From NCBI GenBank assembly GCA_012932295.1, contig JAAONU010000019.1:32527913-32591912 (forward strand): DNA of 64,000 nucleotides, given 5' to 3'. The notes beneath the pieces are model-generated. The model ran no database searches, was not told the DNA's origin, and was given only the letters and a program-made list of their open reading frames with translations. The translations under genes were made by a program, and so were the position numbers. This document shows, one piece after another, positions 10,922 through 24,984 of this stretch. The stretch is from Cyclina sinensis (lineage: Eukaryota > Mollusca > Bivalvia > Venerida > Veneridae). Numbering within the stretch: the first letter of the stretch is position 1; every line of letters starts with the position of its first letter.

Positions 10922-13248
10922 AGCTCACCTGAGCACAAAGTGCTCAGGGTGAGCTTTTCTGATCGGTCTTTGTCCGTCGTCCGTCAGTCCGTCCGTCCGT
11001 CGTCAACTTTTCATTCAAACGACATCTCCTCTGAAACCAATGGGGCAAATTTAATGAAACTTGCCTGGGATGTTCCTTGCATGAAGCTCTACCAAGATTG
11101 TTCAAATGGTTCTGGTCCATTGCATTTCTGGTTCACTGGAGCTAAAAATAGATTTTATAAGTTGGATCTTTAAAAATCTTTTTCTCCGAAACCACAAGGC
11201 CTGGAGCTTTGATATTTTGTATGAAGCATCATCTAGTGGACCTCTACCAAGTTTGTTCAAATTATGTCCCTGGATACAAAACTGACCCCACCCCAGGGGT
11301 CAGTTGATTTTACATAGAGTTATATAAGGGAAAACTTGAAAATCTTCTTGTCAGAAACCACAAGGCTTAGAGTTAGGATATTTGGTATGTAGCATTGTCT
11401 AGTGGACCTCTACCAAGTTTGTTCAAATCATGGCCTCTGGGTGAAAAATGGCCCCGCCCCAGGGGTCACTTGTTTTACATAGAGTTATATAGGAAACTCT
11501 TAAAAAATCTTCTTGTCAGAAACCGTAAGTTATAGAGCTTAGATATTTGGTGTGTAGCATTGTCTAGTGGACCTCTACCAAGTTTGTTCAAATCCTGGCC
11601 TCTGGGTCAAAAATGACCCCGCCCCAGGGGCCACTAGTTTTACACAGAGTTATATAGGAAAATCTTAAAAATTCTTCTTGTCAGAAACCGTAAGTTATAG
11701 AGCTTAGATATTTGGTGTGTAGCATTGTCTAGTGGACTTCTACCAAGTTTGTTAAAATCATGGCCTCTGGGTCCAAAATGGCCCCGCCCTAGGGGCCACT
11801 AGTTTTACATAGAGTTATATAGGAAAATCTTAAAAAATCTTCTTGTCAGAAACCGTAAGTTATAGAGCTTAGATATTTGGTGTGTAGCATTGTCTAGTGG
11901 ACCTCTACCAAGTTTGTTCAAATCCTGGCCTCTGGGTCAAAAATGACCCCACCCCAGGGGCCACTAGTTTTACATAGAGTTATATAGGAAAATCTTAAAA
12001 AATCTTCTTTTCAGAAACCGTAAGTTATAGAGCTTAGATATTTGGTGTGTAGCATTGTCTAGTGGACTTCTACCAAGTTTGTTAAAATCATGGCCTCTGG
12101 GTCCAAAATGGCCCCGCCCTAGGGGCCACTAGTTTTACATAGAGTTATATAGGAAAATCTTAAAAAATCTTCTTGTCAGAAACCGTAAGTTATAGAGCTT
12201 AAATATTTGGTGTGTAGCATTGTCTAGTGGACCTTACGAAGTTTGTTCAAATCCTGGCCTCTGGGTCAAAAATGGCCCCGCCCGGGGTCACTTGTTTTAC
12301 ATAGAGTTATATAGGAAAAACTAAAAAATCTTCTTGTCAGAAACAAGAAGGCCTACAGTAAAGATATTTGGTATGTAGCATTGTCTAGTGGACCTCTACC
12401 AAGTTTGTTCAAATCCTGGCCTCTTGGTCAAAAATGGCCCCGCCCCGGGGTCACTTGTTTTACATAGAGTTATATAGGAAAATCTTAAAAAAATCTTCTT
12501 ATCAGAAACCGTAAGTTATAGAGCTTAGATATTTAGTGTGTAGCATTGTCTAGTGGACCTCTACCAAGTTTGTTCAAATCCTGGCCTCTGGGTCAAAAAT
12601 GGCCCCGCCCCAGGGGCCACTAGTTTTACATAGAGTTATATAAGAAAATCTAAAAAAATCTTCTTTTCAGAAACCATAAGTTATAGAGCTTAGATATTTG
12701 GTGTGTAGCATTGTCTAGTGGACCTCTACCAAGTTTGTTAGAAAAATGTCCCTGGGGTCACTATTGGCCCCGCCAGAGGGGTCACAAGTTTTAAATAACA
12801 ATATAGAAGAAAATCTTTAAAAATCTTCTTGTCTGAAACCACAAGACCTAGAATTTTAAAATTTTGCATGAAGCAAGCTTTATCAAGCTTTTTCAAATTA
12901 TTGGATTAGGTTAAAGGTCACGGAGGCTAAAAGAAGATTTATCTACTGTACCTCATAAAGCCTTCATTTATAGACCAATATCTTTGATATTCAGTATAGA
13001 GGTTCCTTGCATGGACCTCTACCCATGGGTAGGGTTTGAGGTCACTGGGTCAAGGTCAAGGTCACCATAGCTTACAATAGATATTTCTACTTTCTGTCAT
13101 AGAGCCTTTATTTATTGACTGATATTTTACATATTTGGTTTGTAGGCATCTTACATATATTCAATTAAAAAATGAAATACTGCTTAACAGCAAACCTACA
13201 GCCAAAGTACTCAGGTGAGCGATCCAGGACCATCATGACCCTCTTGTT
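10922..13248 (+). mobile_element. HINE-like element, AGCTCACCTGAG family, complete (2.3 kb)
   Basis: 5' hairpin AGCTCACCTGAGCAC..GTGCTCAGGGTGAGCT, then a GTCCGTCGTCCGTCAGTCCG stretch and about ten core units of about 165 bp (GCATTGTCTAGTGGACCTCT near 11390, 11555, 11720 and on to 12710). Beyond these are diverged units and a 3' end with CTCAGGTGAGC, a CATCATGACC-type imperfect hairpin and CTCTTGTT. The flanks rejoin as CTACTTTT|GTTATGG, matching the intact host copy TTCTTTTTGTTATGG at about 9850. Confidence 0.8.
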
Positions 13249-13881
13249 GTTATGGCACCTTCATTTATTGACTGTTATCTTTAATATATGATATTATGCA
13301 TGGACCTCAACCACTGGCTGGGGTTTGAGGTTACTGGGGTCAAGGTAAAGGTCAAAGATTTTAAATAAAGATTTCTCTACCTTACATTGTAGTGTTATGC
13401 TCGCATTTGATTCAGTTTCAACCAAAACATGTTGAAAACATGTTTCTGCAAAACATTTATAAACAATAGATGTTGTTCCTTTTCCTGAACCAACCTGATC
13501 TCATCATGGGTTTCAGAGGTATGGGGGCCAAAATAGGCTTATTTTGCAATGTCTTCATGATAGTGGTTTCACAGCTTTGATAATCTTACAAACCACTGGC
13601 CTAACTCTTCATTAATTGACAAATATCTTAGGTATTTGGTATGTATGTAACATGTAGTATCTGCCCTTGGATTTCAGGTCACTAGGTATAGGTCACCAAG
13701 GCTAAAAATTAGAATTGGCCCCACCACAGGGTTTACTTGGTTTTATTCGGACTGACATCAGTAAAGACTTAAAAATCTTTGTGTCAGAAACCACAATTAA
13801 GGCCTGGAATTTAGATATTTGGTGGATGAATGAAGTAGCTGCAGTTTTCAGCAGTAAAAGGGCCATCATGGCCCTCTTTTT

Positions 13882-14084
13882 CCAAATATACTGCTGGAGA
13901 GCCTGCATGTTGGAGACAAAAAACAAAAACAGTCTCTATTTTATGCTGGAGTTGGAACCATTTTGTAATGTGAAATATCAGGAAAAAGCTTTATTTGTTT
14001 GGATCAGTTGTTTACCGTAGAGAGGAAGAGTAATTAGTGTTAGAGGGGCAGACTGTTATATGCAAATTTTGTTCTGTTTTTCAG
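13882..14084 (+). other. LIMK: LIMK intron remnant before exon B
   Basis: About 200 bp of non-repetitive intron, with a pyrimidine-rich run before the exon B acceptor at 14083-14084. The short open frames here do not resemble protein. Confidence 0.5.
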
Positions 14085-14150
14085 GCATATCTACACTCTA
14101 TGGACATAATACATCGTGATCTGAACTCAAATAACTGTCTTTGTAGAGCA
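14085..14150 (+). CDS. LIMK: LIMK exon B: catalytic loop
   Basis: A 66-nt exon of 22 codons, phase 0-0, between acceptor TTCTGTTTTTCAG and donor GTAAGT. It encodes AYLHSMDIIHRDLNSNNCLC plus two residues. It carries the HRD catalytic aspartate (residue 12) and the HRDLNS-x-NC signature of the LIMK/TESK family, where most kinases have HRDLKPEN; the Mg-binding Asn is residue 17. It joins without frame change to exon A (SSGM) and exon C ([10 protein letters not shown]). It is too short to be found as an open reading frame, so it was located by its motif and splice sites. Confidence 0.93.
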
Positions 14151-14363
14151 GTAAGTATTTAGCTCAACTGTTCAGTAAACAGGCATTTTGTCTCTACTTT
14201 GAATGACTTAGCAGTCATTATCATATCATTATGGATTGAACATGTTGAAGCTGCACCAGCTCAAGGTCATGTCAAGGTGACAAAAGAAATTTTGTACCAA
14301 TATTTAAAAATTATTTCATATTCATTCTAAGGAAGTGGTTTAAAACTGTCTCTCAAACTAATT

Positions 14364-16068
<1,705 letters not shown>

Positions 16069-18045
16069 AGCTCACCTGAGAACAAATTGCTCAAGGGTGA
16101 GCTTTTGTGATAATTGATTGTTCGGCGTCCATTGTGCAGTGTGCATCATCAACAGTTTGACTTAAATGACTTCTCCTCTTATATCACTAAGCCAGCTCTG
16201 ATGAAACTTGCCTGAGATATTCCTTTTATAAAGCTCTACCAAAGTTGTTCCAGGCAGAAATCTGGTTGCTGTAGCAACAAGAAGGCAAAACTTAAAAAAT
16301 CTTCTTGCCAAACCGTACAAGGCCCTGAACTTTAAGGTTTGGCACGAAGTATTGTCTAGTAGACCTCTACCAAGTTTGTTCAGATTATGCCCCAGGGGTC
16401 AAAATTAGCCCTGCCCCAAGGGTAAATTGATTTTACATAAGCTTATATAGGGAAACCCCTAAAAATCACTGTCTGAAACCACAAGGCCTAGAACTTACAA
16501 ATTACCCCCATTGGGACAAAATTGGCCCTACCCTGGATGTAACTTGACTTTACATAGACTTTTATAGGGAAAACCTTAAAAAATCTTCTTGTCTAAAACC
16601 ACAAAGCAAGGGGCTAAGATTTTTTTGCATGGAGCATCAGTAGAGGTCATCTACCAATATTGTTCAGATTATTGCCCTGGGGTCATTAATGGCCCTGCCC
16701 CAGGGAGTCACTATATTTTACAAAGATTACTTTGGGAAGATTTTAAAAATCTACTTGTCTAAAAGTGTATCCCCTAGAGCTTAGATAGTTATCATAGATT
16801 CTCAGCTAGAGGTCCTCTTCTAAGTTTGTTCAAATTATGTCCATGGGGTCAAAGTTGGACCCACCACAGGGGTCCTATTTGGGAAGAATATTAAAAAATT
16901 AATCTTTGAAAATCTTATGAGATACAGTAAGTTTTAGATCTAAGATTTTTTGCATGACACATCATCTGGAGGTCCTCAACTAAGATTGTTCAAATAATGC
17001 TACTTGGGTTATAAATAGCTCTGCCCTAAGGGTCTCTTGACTTTACATATGCTTATATAGGGGAGAATTTAAAAAATCTTCTTGTCTGAAACCACAAGAC
17101 CTAGAGATTAGATATTTTGCACTGAACACAAGCTAGAGATCCTCTTCCAAGTTTGTTCAAATTATGCCCCTTGGTTCATTAATGGCCCTGCCGCAGAGTC
17201 ACTTTAATTTACAAAGACTTATATAGGGAAGATTTCAAAAATCTTCCTGTCTGAAACTGTATCCCTTAGAACTTAGATATGTTTTTTTTATGTTGCATTG
17301 TCCAGTGGACCTCTATCAAGTTGGTTACAATTTTCTTGCTGTGGTCAAAATTGGCCCTGCCATGATGGTCCTATTTGAAAAATATTGAATCTTTGAAAAC
17401 CTTCTTGTGAGATACTGTAAGCTTAAGACCTAAGATATTCTGCATGGAGCATCATCTAGAGATCCTCTACCAAGATTGTTCAGATTATGCCCCTTGGTTC
17501 ATTAATGGTCTGCCCCAGGGAGTCACTTCATTTTACAGAGACTTATTTGGAAAAGATTTTAAAAATCTTCTTATCTAACTCTGTATCCCTTAGAGCTTAG
17601 ATATTTTTTATGTTGCATTGTCTAGTGGACTTCTGTCAAGTTTGTTAAATTTTTTTTCGCTGGGGGTCAAAACTGACCCTACCATGATGGTCCTATTTGT
17701 GTTAAATATTGAATCTTTGAAAATTTCACTTGGGTGAAAATTGACCTTGCCCATGACTGGTGTCGTTAGTTTTACATTGAGTGTTGGCAAATCTTTGAAA
17801 ATCTACTTGTCTAAAACTGTATGCCCAAGAGCTTAGATATTTTTTAGGTAGAATTGTATAGTTAAATTAATGTCCCTTGGGTCCCAAGGACCCCTGGGTC
17901 CCCAGGGGTCCTGTTTGTATGAAAAATAAGATCTTTGAAAATCTTCAATTCAGAAACTTTTATTTTGGTTCTGAAGTTTGCTCAGCAGCAGACCCAAAGC
18001 CAAAGTATTTAGATGTGAGTGATCCAGGGCCATCATGGCATTGTT
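16069..18045 (+). mobile_element. HINE-like element, AGCTCACCTGAG family, diverged
   Basis: 5' arms AGCTCACCTGAG and CTCAAGGGTGAGCT with loop ACAAATTG. About ten diverged core units follow (CCACAAGGCCTAGA, CTCTACCAAGTTTGTTCA, GCCCCAGGG). The 3' end is GATGTGAGTGATCCAGGGCC with CATCATGGC and a decayed TTGTT. Higher divergence than the 10.9 and 46.8 kb copies suggests an older insertion. Confidence 0.7.
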
Positions 18046-18633
18046 GTAATACTTAATTTTTATCCAAAGCATAACTCTTACACTAATAGCAATATCAACT
18101 TAAAATTGTCATAGGTGGATAGATCTTATGAAGGAAAAGTGCATTGCACAAGAACTGTTGCTCTGCACTTCATAATTTTGGAGTTATTTCCCTTTGTTGA
18201 TTTTTCATATTTGTCCAGAATGTAACTCTTACACTGTAAAAGCTATCAACTTGAAACTTCATAGATGGATAATCTTATGAAAGAGAAGTGCAGCGCACAA
18301 TAACTGTTGCTCTGCACTTAAATAATTTTGGAGTTATTTCCCTTTGTTAATTTTTATACTTAAATTTTTGTTCAAAGCATAACTATGAGATATTAACATA
18401 AAACTTAAATAGATCTCATTTAGGAAAGTGCAGTGCACAAAAAGCCATATATCTCTATTGCATAGTTTTGGAGTTATTGCCGTTTGTAAATTTTCATACT
18501 TATTTTATGACCGTAACTCGTACACCCTGTATATTAATTTTTGGTCCCATTTATTAAGGTATGTATAGTTTCTTTTCAGACTGATTTCTGTACATAATTT
18601 TCTAACATACATTACATATAAAGGCAATAATTA
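18046..18633 (+). repeat. HINE core, right part of the interrupted element
   Basis: About three units of roughly 145 bp with CATAACTCTTACACT, TCATAGGTGGATAGATCTTA, AAAGTGCA-TGCACAA and GGAGTTATTTCCCTTTGTT. Past 18540 the sequence is non-repetitive and AT-rich. Confidence 0.6.
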
Positions 18634-19568
18634 TAATCCCCGAAGGGAGAGCATATAGTCCCTGCCTCGTCCGTCCGTCCGTCACACTCTTGTCTGGAGA
18701 TTAACTTGAAAAGCATTGAAGGAATTTGTTTGAAACTTAACACATTGATAGAGACCAGTTAGAGAAAGTGCAGAGTACAAGAACCATAATTCTACCTTGC
18801 ATAATTTTAGAATTATTTCCCTTAAGTTAATCATGCTTGTCTGGAATATAACTCCTAAACTGTCCATGATATCTCATTGAAACTGCATACAGTTATAGAG
18901 ACTAGATAGAGGAAGTGCATTTACTTAGTTTTTGAATTATCTCCCTTTATATTACTTAAAAAATGCTTGTCTGGATATTAACATGAAAGTATTGAAGGAA
19001 TTTGATGAAAACTTCAAACAGTCATTGATACTAGTGAGTGAAAGTGCACTGTTCAATAACCATATGTCTACCTTATTTAGTTATGCTCTCCAGTGGGATT
19101 GCAAATAGTCGCTGCCTTGTCCTTCCTTCTGTCCGTCCGTCCCAAAATTTTGTCCAGACAATTTCTCAACAACCACTTGCTTGAATTTACTTCATAGGAA
19201 GCTTTACTGCCAAGAGAAGCTGTGCATATAAGCAGCCTGTTACAGTTCAATGATTTTTCACAGTTATACCCCTATAATGCCCTTTCAACTGTCATTTTTG
19301 TCTGCACTTTTTCTCAGCAACCACTGACTGGAATTCATCAAAACTTCATAGGAAGCTTCACTACCAAGAGGAGATGTGCATATTTCAGGCATGTTCCAGT
19401 TCATTGATTTTTCACAAAATTATGCCTCTTTGATGATTTTTTAGCTGTAATTTTTGTTCAGACTATTTCTCAGCAGCTATTAACTGCAATTCACTGAAAC
19501 TCAATAGGAAGCTTCACTACCAAGAGGAGGTATGCATGATACTGGCATGTTCCGGTTCAGTGATTTTT
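18634..19568 (+). mobile_element. HINE-like 5' ends, ATAATCCCCGAAGG and ATGCTCTCCAGTGGG types
   Basis: 18634: ATAATCCCCGAAGGGAGAGC, ATATAGTCCCTGCC, then CGTCCGTCCGTCCGTC and core. 19082: a related start, ATGCTCTCCAGTGGGATTGC, AATAGTCGCTGCC, with a different core (TTTCTCAGCAACCACT, CTTCATAGGAAGCTTCACTA). No 3' end was found; the AGCTCACC element at 19569 interrupts it. Confidence 0.6.
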
Positions 19569-20904
19569 AGCTCACCTGACACAAAGTGCCAGAGTGAGCT
19601 TTTGTCATACCCCAATGTCCGGTGTGCGTCGTGCGGTGTGCGTCGTGAGGCGTCAACAATTTCATTCAAAGGACATCTCCTCTGAAACCACGGGGCCAAA
19701 TTCAATGAAACTTGCATAGGATTTTCCTTGCAAGAAGCTCTTCCAAAGTTGTTCAAAGAATTCAGTTCCATGCTGAACTCTGGTTGCTATGGCAACTTAA
19801 AGGAAAAACTTTGAAAATTTCCTTGTCTGAACCCTGAAGCTTAGAAATTTGGTATGAGGCATTATCTAGTGGACCTCTACCAAGATTGTTCAAATTATGA
19901 CCCTGGTGTCAGAACTGGCCCCGCCCTGGGGGTCACTTGATTTACATAGAGTCATATAGGGAAAAGTTTAAAAGTCTTCTTGTCAGAAACCGCAAGTTAT
20001 GGAGCTTAGATATTTGGTGTTGAGCATTGTCTAGTAGACCTCTACCAAGATTGCTCAAATCATGGTCTCTGGGTCAAAATTGGTTCCGCCCAAGGGGTCA
20101 CATGTTTTACATAGAGTTATATAGTAAATTCTTTAAAAATCTTCTTGACAGAAACTGCAAGACCTGGAGCTTAGATATTTGGTATTAGGCATCATCTAGT
20201 GGACCTCTACAAAGACTGTTCAAATTATGACCCTGGGGTCAGAACTGAACCCACCCAGGGCTTACTTGATTTACATAGAGTTATATAAGGAGAACTTTAA
20301 AAATCTTCTTGTCCAAAACTGCAAAGCCTGGAGCTTAGATATTTGGTGTTGCGCATTGTCTTGTAGACCTCTACCAAGATTGTTCAAATCATGGCCCCTT
20401 GGTGAAAACTGGCCCGGCCCAAGGGGTCACATGTTTTATATAGCAAAAAAATTTAAAAATCTTCTTGTCACAAACTGCAAGGCCTGGAGCTTAGATATTT
20501 GGTAGTATGCACTGTGACCACAGTGGGGTCATCCCCCCTCCCCTGGGGGTCTCTCCACACCCCCCCCCCCCCCTAAGTTTTTTTCTCATTTTTTAAGTTT
20601 TTTGCTATGGCAATAAAATTTGGACCATTTGTACAGTTTTTCAAGATGATTTCAAAAACAAGATTCCTTGACCTATATTTTTGACCTACTGACCTACTTT
20701 TTTGTTTTTAGCTACAGCAATGAAATTTGGACCATGTGCACAGTTTTTTGTTTCGATTTCAAAATTGTCAACGCATGACCTATATTTTTGACCTACTGAC
20801 CTACTTTTTTGTTTTTTTAGCTACAGCAATGAAATTTGGACCATATGCACAGATTATTTTACAGATGTTCTTGAAGAAAATAAATGTGAATCAAAATCGT
20901 TATG

Positions 20905-22690
20905 GAAAACGCTTAAAAATCTTGGATTGCATTCTAAGAATGCTCATACTTCTTCATGTACTAATATTGGTCTCAACATTAATAATGAAATTTCTTTTGA
21001 TAAATTAAATGTTGCTGAAAAATTTAATAACTTTTATGTAAATGTAGCATCAAAACTCGTAGAGAAACTCCCTACGCCTGTTTATAAATTTGGTAAAAAT
21101 TTTGTTCAAAGTTTCTATTTATCTAAAGGAGTTCTACCCGATAGTTTTTCTTTTAGTATTGTTTCTGAAAACAAAGTTTTAAAACATGCAAAAAAGGCCA
21201 CTGGTTTAGACGGTATACCTTCTCGTTTTGTCAAGGACAGCTCTCCTATTATAGCTGGTCCCCTTACCCATGTTATTAATCTGTCCTTGATACAAGGTGT
21301 TGTTCCTGATGACCTAAAGTCAGCCCGAGTAGTTCCCCTTTATAAAAAGAACGATAAAACAGAAGTTGGCAACTATCGCCCAGTGTCTATCCTTAGTATT
21401 ATCTCTAAGATTTATGAAAAAGTAGTGTATGATCAGATTGAAGGGTATCTTTGTAACAATGATTTATTATATAAGTTTCAGTCTGGTTTTAGACGAGGTT
21501 TCTCAACTGATACATGTCTTGTTCATTTGTCAGATTTTATTAGATTTTAAATGGATCAAGGCAATCTTGTCGGTATGATCCTTTTGGACCTTCAAAAGGC
21601 ATTTGATACTGTAGACCACAGTATACTTCTAATGAAAATGGAAGCATTAGGTCTTGGTACCAACGTTTTAAGGTGGTTCAAGTCGTATCTTACGGAACGA
21701 CGGCAACTGGTTGATGTTTCAGGAACTTTTTCCTCTTACTCCAGTATTTCTTGTGGTGTTCCCCAAGGCTCAATCTTAGGACCCCTTTTGTTTTTAATCT
21801 ATGTAAATGATATGTCAGCTGTTGTTATAAAAAAAATTGTTGCTCTATGCAGATGACTCGGGTATTATGGTTACTGGTAAAAACAGGTCTGAAATTGAAC
21901 ATGCTTTAAATGAGGACATGGAGATTGTTAGCAAATGGCTCATTGATAATAAGTTGTCATTACATTTAGGTAAAACTGAGTCTATACTTTTCGGCTCCAA
22001 GCCCAAACTTAGGTTAAATCCAAATTTAAATGTATCCTGTAATGGTCAAGTCATTGAGCCAACCTCATCAGTTAATTATCTTGGTGCCACACTGGATCAA
22101 AATTTATCTTGCGATGCAATGGCTTCCTCAGTTATTAAAAAGGCCAACTCAAGGTTAAAATTTCTGTATAGGAAACGTGAATATCTCGCGCAACATACTA
22201 AAAAGCTGTTGGTTATGTCTCTTATTCAGTGTCATTTTGACTATGCCTGTTCCTTTTGGTATTATGGTTTAAATAAGATGTGGATGAATAAGTTACAGGT
22301 AACTCAAAATAAGTTGATAAGGTTTGTCTTGAACCTGGACCCAAGATCTCATATTGGTCATGAAGAATTTAATTCTTTAAACTGGTTACCCGTGTAAAAA
22401 CGAGTCGATCAAATTATTCTGACTCATGTTTTTAAAATTGTAGCAGGCACAGCCCCTGATTATATGGGTGAACATTTTATTCCAACCAAGGATATCCACA
22501 GTCACAATACTAGGTTTCGTGATAAAGGGTCTTTTGCAATCCCAAAAGTCAATGGTTTCGGTAAAAAATCTTTCGCTTATATTGGTTGTAAACTATGGAA
22601 CGGGTTACCATCTTCAGTAACTAGTATTTCACAGTCCCATATGTTTAAGGTTGCTGTCAAAAACCATTTTTATGCCCCCACAAAGTGGGG
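20905..22690 (+). pseudogene. Reverse transcriptase of the 20.9-kb non-LTR element (disrupted)
   Basis: Conceptual frames, in order: a linker, KKATGLDGIPSRFVKDSSP (RT block 1), YRPVSILSIISKIYEKVV (block 2), FQSGFRRGFSTDTCL, an in-frame TAA at 21548-21550, then MILLDLQKAFDTVDHSIL (first catalytic Asp), GVPQGSILGPLLFLIYVNDM, a frame change near 21835, LLYADDSG (the YADD catalytic pair) and VNYLGATLDQNLS. The C-terminal domain includes LWNGLPSSV. One stop and at least two frame changes make it non-functional, yet motifs are well preserved, suggesting a fairly recent copy. Clade (CR1/L2 group) is judged from motif wording only. Confidence 0.85.
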
Positions 22691-23422
22691 AGCATATAGC
22701 ATTGCACTTGTCCGTCTGTCCGTACGTCTGTCCGTACGTCCCGAAATCTTGTGAATGCAAGTCCTCTTAAACCGGATGGCAGATTTTGCTTAAACTTCCA
22801 GGGATGAACAACCTTAATGTGTAGATGGTAGTAAAGGAAGGAATTTTCGCTGCGACCAAATTTAACAGAATTATGGCCCTTTGTTGATTTTTTCACTATA
22901 TACTATGTAGAAATTTTGTGAACGCAACTCCTCTTAAACCGGATGGCAGATTTTGCTTAAACTTCCAGGGATGAACAACCTTAATGTGTAGATGGTAGTA
23001 AAGGAAGGAATTTTTGCTGCAACCAAATTTATTAGAATTATGGCCCTTTGTTGATTTTTTCACTATATACCATATAGAATTTTTGTGAACGCAACTCCTC
23101 TTAAACCGGATGGCAGATTTTGCTTAAACTTCCAGGGATGAACAACCTTAATGTGTAGATGGAAGTAAAGGAGACCATACAATCATGTGTTTCAAAATTC
23201 AGTTTTATTCAGACACTAATATTGTATTCCATCTGTAAAGAGACCAAATATGATGCCTCAAGAGTTAGGTGACTTTTTTATCATTAATACATGAATTGAG
23301 GAAATTTCAACTGAAATGCTTTGATAAGAACAGAATTTTGTAGACATTAAATGAAGCTGCTCTTGTTTACGAGCACATCTGCACAGTGGGGGCATCCGTG
23401 TCCTTTGGTCACAGTTCTAGTT
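22672..23422 (+). mobile_element. HINE-like element, ATGCCCCCAC family, complete, inside the retrotransposon
   Basis: Sister of the 1377-2294 copy: TGCCCCCAC..GTGGGGAGCA hairpin, GTCCGTCTGTCCGTACGTC, three core units of about 168 bp, a 3' arm GTGGGGGCAT, terminal hairpin GTGTCCTTTGGTCAC and end TTCTAGTT. Five T lie to the left and one T to the right, as in the 1377 copy. It splits the last codons of the reverse transcriptase frame; rejoining the flanks gives a stop codon within a few codons. Confidence 0.85.
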
Positions 23423-24301
23423 TAAGTCAAAGTTTATAATCTTTTTATTTAAGTAATCGGTATCATGTGTGTATCTTTTTAAATGCATTTCACTTACCGG
23501 TATCTTCACCTGTTTTTTATCGTAAAACGCTAGTAAGAAATGGTGCTTTTTCATGTAATTTTTTATTATGAACTTGTGATAATTTTTTACTGGATAAATT
23601 TTTTCACTCTCATGTCATTAATTATTAATATGTGCTAAATACTTGTGATATTCAAATATTATTTCTAAGCCAGGTCATTTTAATATCTTGAGATTGCATG
23701 ATTAGTTCTCTACCAAGACATTTAATATATTTTATAGTATGTGATTGCTTAAATCTGTGATATACTGTAATTCATGTCTCTCTATGTCATGCCGCCAGTA
23801 ACAAGGACCACAATGGAAATAAGGGATCACTCTCCTTTTTGTGCTATCCTTGGTACTGTGTTGCATGACATGGTTCATACTCATGCTTGTATCTTATTTA
23901 ATATTTTATTGATACAACATGTTTGTACATAACCATTGTATGCACTGTGATGCCGAAATAAATCAATCTATCTATAATCTATCGATCTATCTATATCTAT
24001 CTACAGTTTTTCGTTTTCATTTCAAAAATGTTATCGCATGAACTATATTTTTGACCTGCTGACCTACTTTTTTGTTTTAAAGCTACGGCAATGAAATTTG
24101 GACTGTGTACAGCTTTTCGTTCCAATTTCAAAAATATCGTCTCAGGCCCTATATTTAGACCTGCTGACCTACTTTATGTTTTTGGAGCTATGGCAATGAA
24201 ATTGCATTGGTCCATTTCTATGATATGCATCATTACATTCATAAAAATTTCTTTCATCTTTGAACCCAGGTGAGCACTTTAGGGCCATTGGCCCTCTTGT
24301 T

Positions 24302-24977
24302 AGTCCCCTACCGGTTTAACTGGAAGGGACTATAGGTTTACCCTCCGTCCGTCTGTCTGTTCGTCTGTCAGTCAGTCAGTCTGTCCGTCAGTCCGTCCGT
24401 TCGTCCGTCCGTTCGTCCGTCCGTCATAATTTTGTCCGGAGCATAACACAAAAACTATGAGAGATATCAAAACCAAACTTCATAGGTAGTTATATCCCAT
24501 TAAGGAGCAGTGTACTGCACAGGAACCATAACTCTTGCTTTATTAATTTTTTAGTTATTGCCCTTTGAAATTTCTCATACTTATTTTTTGTCCGGGGCAT
24601 ATCTCACAAAGTATAAGAGTTATCAACTTGAAACTTTGTAAGTAGATAGATCTCATTGATGAGCAGTGCATTGCACAAAAACCATAACTCTTGCTTTATT
24701 AATTTTTGAGTTATTGCCTTTTGAAATTTCTCATACTTATTTTTTGTGCGGGGCATATCTCAAAAAGTATAAGAGATATTAACATGAAACTTTATTGGTA
24801 GATAGATCTCTATGAGGAGAAGTGCAGCATGCAAGAACCGTAACTCTATTTTGCATAATTTAGGAGTTGTTGCCCTTTGTTATTTTTCATACTTTAAAAA
24901 AATTAATATTAAACAATAGCCCTTTTGGAATTGGCATTTATTCGGGGAGCATCCATCGGTTCTACCGATTTCTTGTT
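24302..24977 (+). mobile_element. HINE-like element, AGTCCCCTACC family, complete
   Basis: 5' hairpin AGTCCC..GGGACT with inner CCGGTTTAACTGG. Then a long GTCC/GTCAGTC-rich stretch (24345-24425), three core units of about 150 bp (GCATA-C-CAAAAA, AGTGCA-TGCACA, AACTCTTGCTTTATTAATTT), a GGGGAGCAT arm, terminal hairpin ATCGGT-TCT-ACCGAT and TTCTTGTT. It begins exactly where the previous element ends, and its own 3' end touches the satellite array. Confidence 0.75.
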
Positions 24978-24984
24978 TCTTTTT

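Larger units (their letters stand above)
6861..13881 (+). mobile_element. HINE-like element(s), AGCTCACCTGAG family, outer copy with nested insertions
   Basis: A short 5' end at 6861 (AGCTGATCTGAGCA) is followed by a fuller one at 6934: AGCTCACCTGAGCACTGCTCAGGGTGAGCT hairpin arms, then CGTCGTGCATCGG. The core has CCACAAGGCC, GCATTGTCTAGTG, CTCTACCAAGTTTGTTCAAA and GGGGTCACTTG modules. Inside are the hAT-type MITE (7407-9342), a 3' terminus at 10753-10790 (CAGGTGAG, CCACCATGG, CCCTCTTGTT), and a complete nested copy (10922-13248). The outermost tail is at 13849-13881 (GGGCCATCATGGCCC). The number of separate outer copies is uncertain. A short AT-trinucleotide run is at 9970-9991. Confidence 0.65.
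20853..24006 (+). mobile_element. CR1/L2-like non-LTR retrotransposon, 5'-truncated, with microsatellite tail
   Basis: Coding sequence for a reverse transcriptase is followed by a 3' region ending in AATAAATCAATC and a (ATCT)n run at about 23965-24003. Such short microsatellite tails are common in CR1/L2-type elements. The left boundary is inferred from the HINE core unit it interrupts (ACAG on both sides). The HINE at 22672-23422 was inserted later, near the end of the coding region. No endonuclease domain is present, consistent with 5' truncation. Confidence 0.75.
19569..24301 (+). mobile_element. HINE-like element, AGCTCACCTGA family, split by a retrotransposon
   Basis: 5' arms AGCTCACCTGACAC..GCCAGAGTGAGCT, then GTGCGTCGTGCGGTGTGCGT. 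Core units of about 165 bp run to about 20515, followed by units with GACCTACTGACCTACTTTTT and GCTACAGCAATGAAATTTGG. The retrotransposon at about 20853-24006 sits between GCACAG and TTTTTCG of such a unit. The 3' end resumes at 24007: CCCAGGTGAGCAC, hairpin GGGCCATTGGCCC and CTCTTGTT. Confidence 0.75.
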
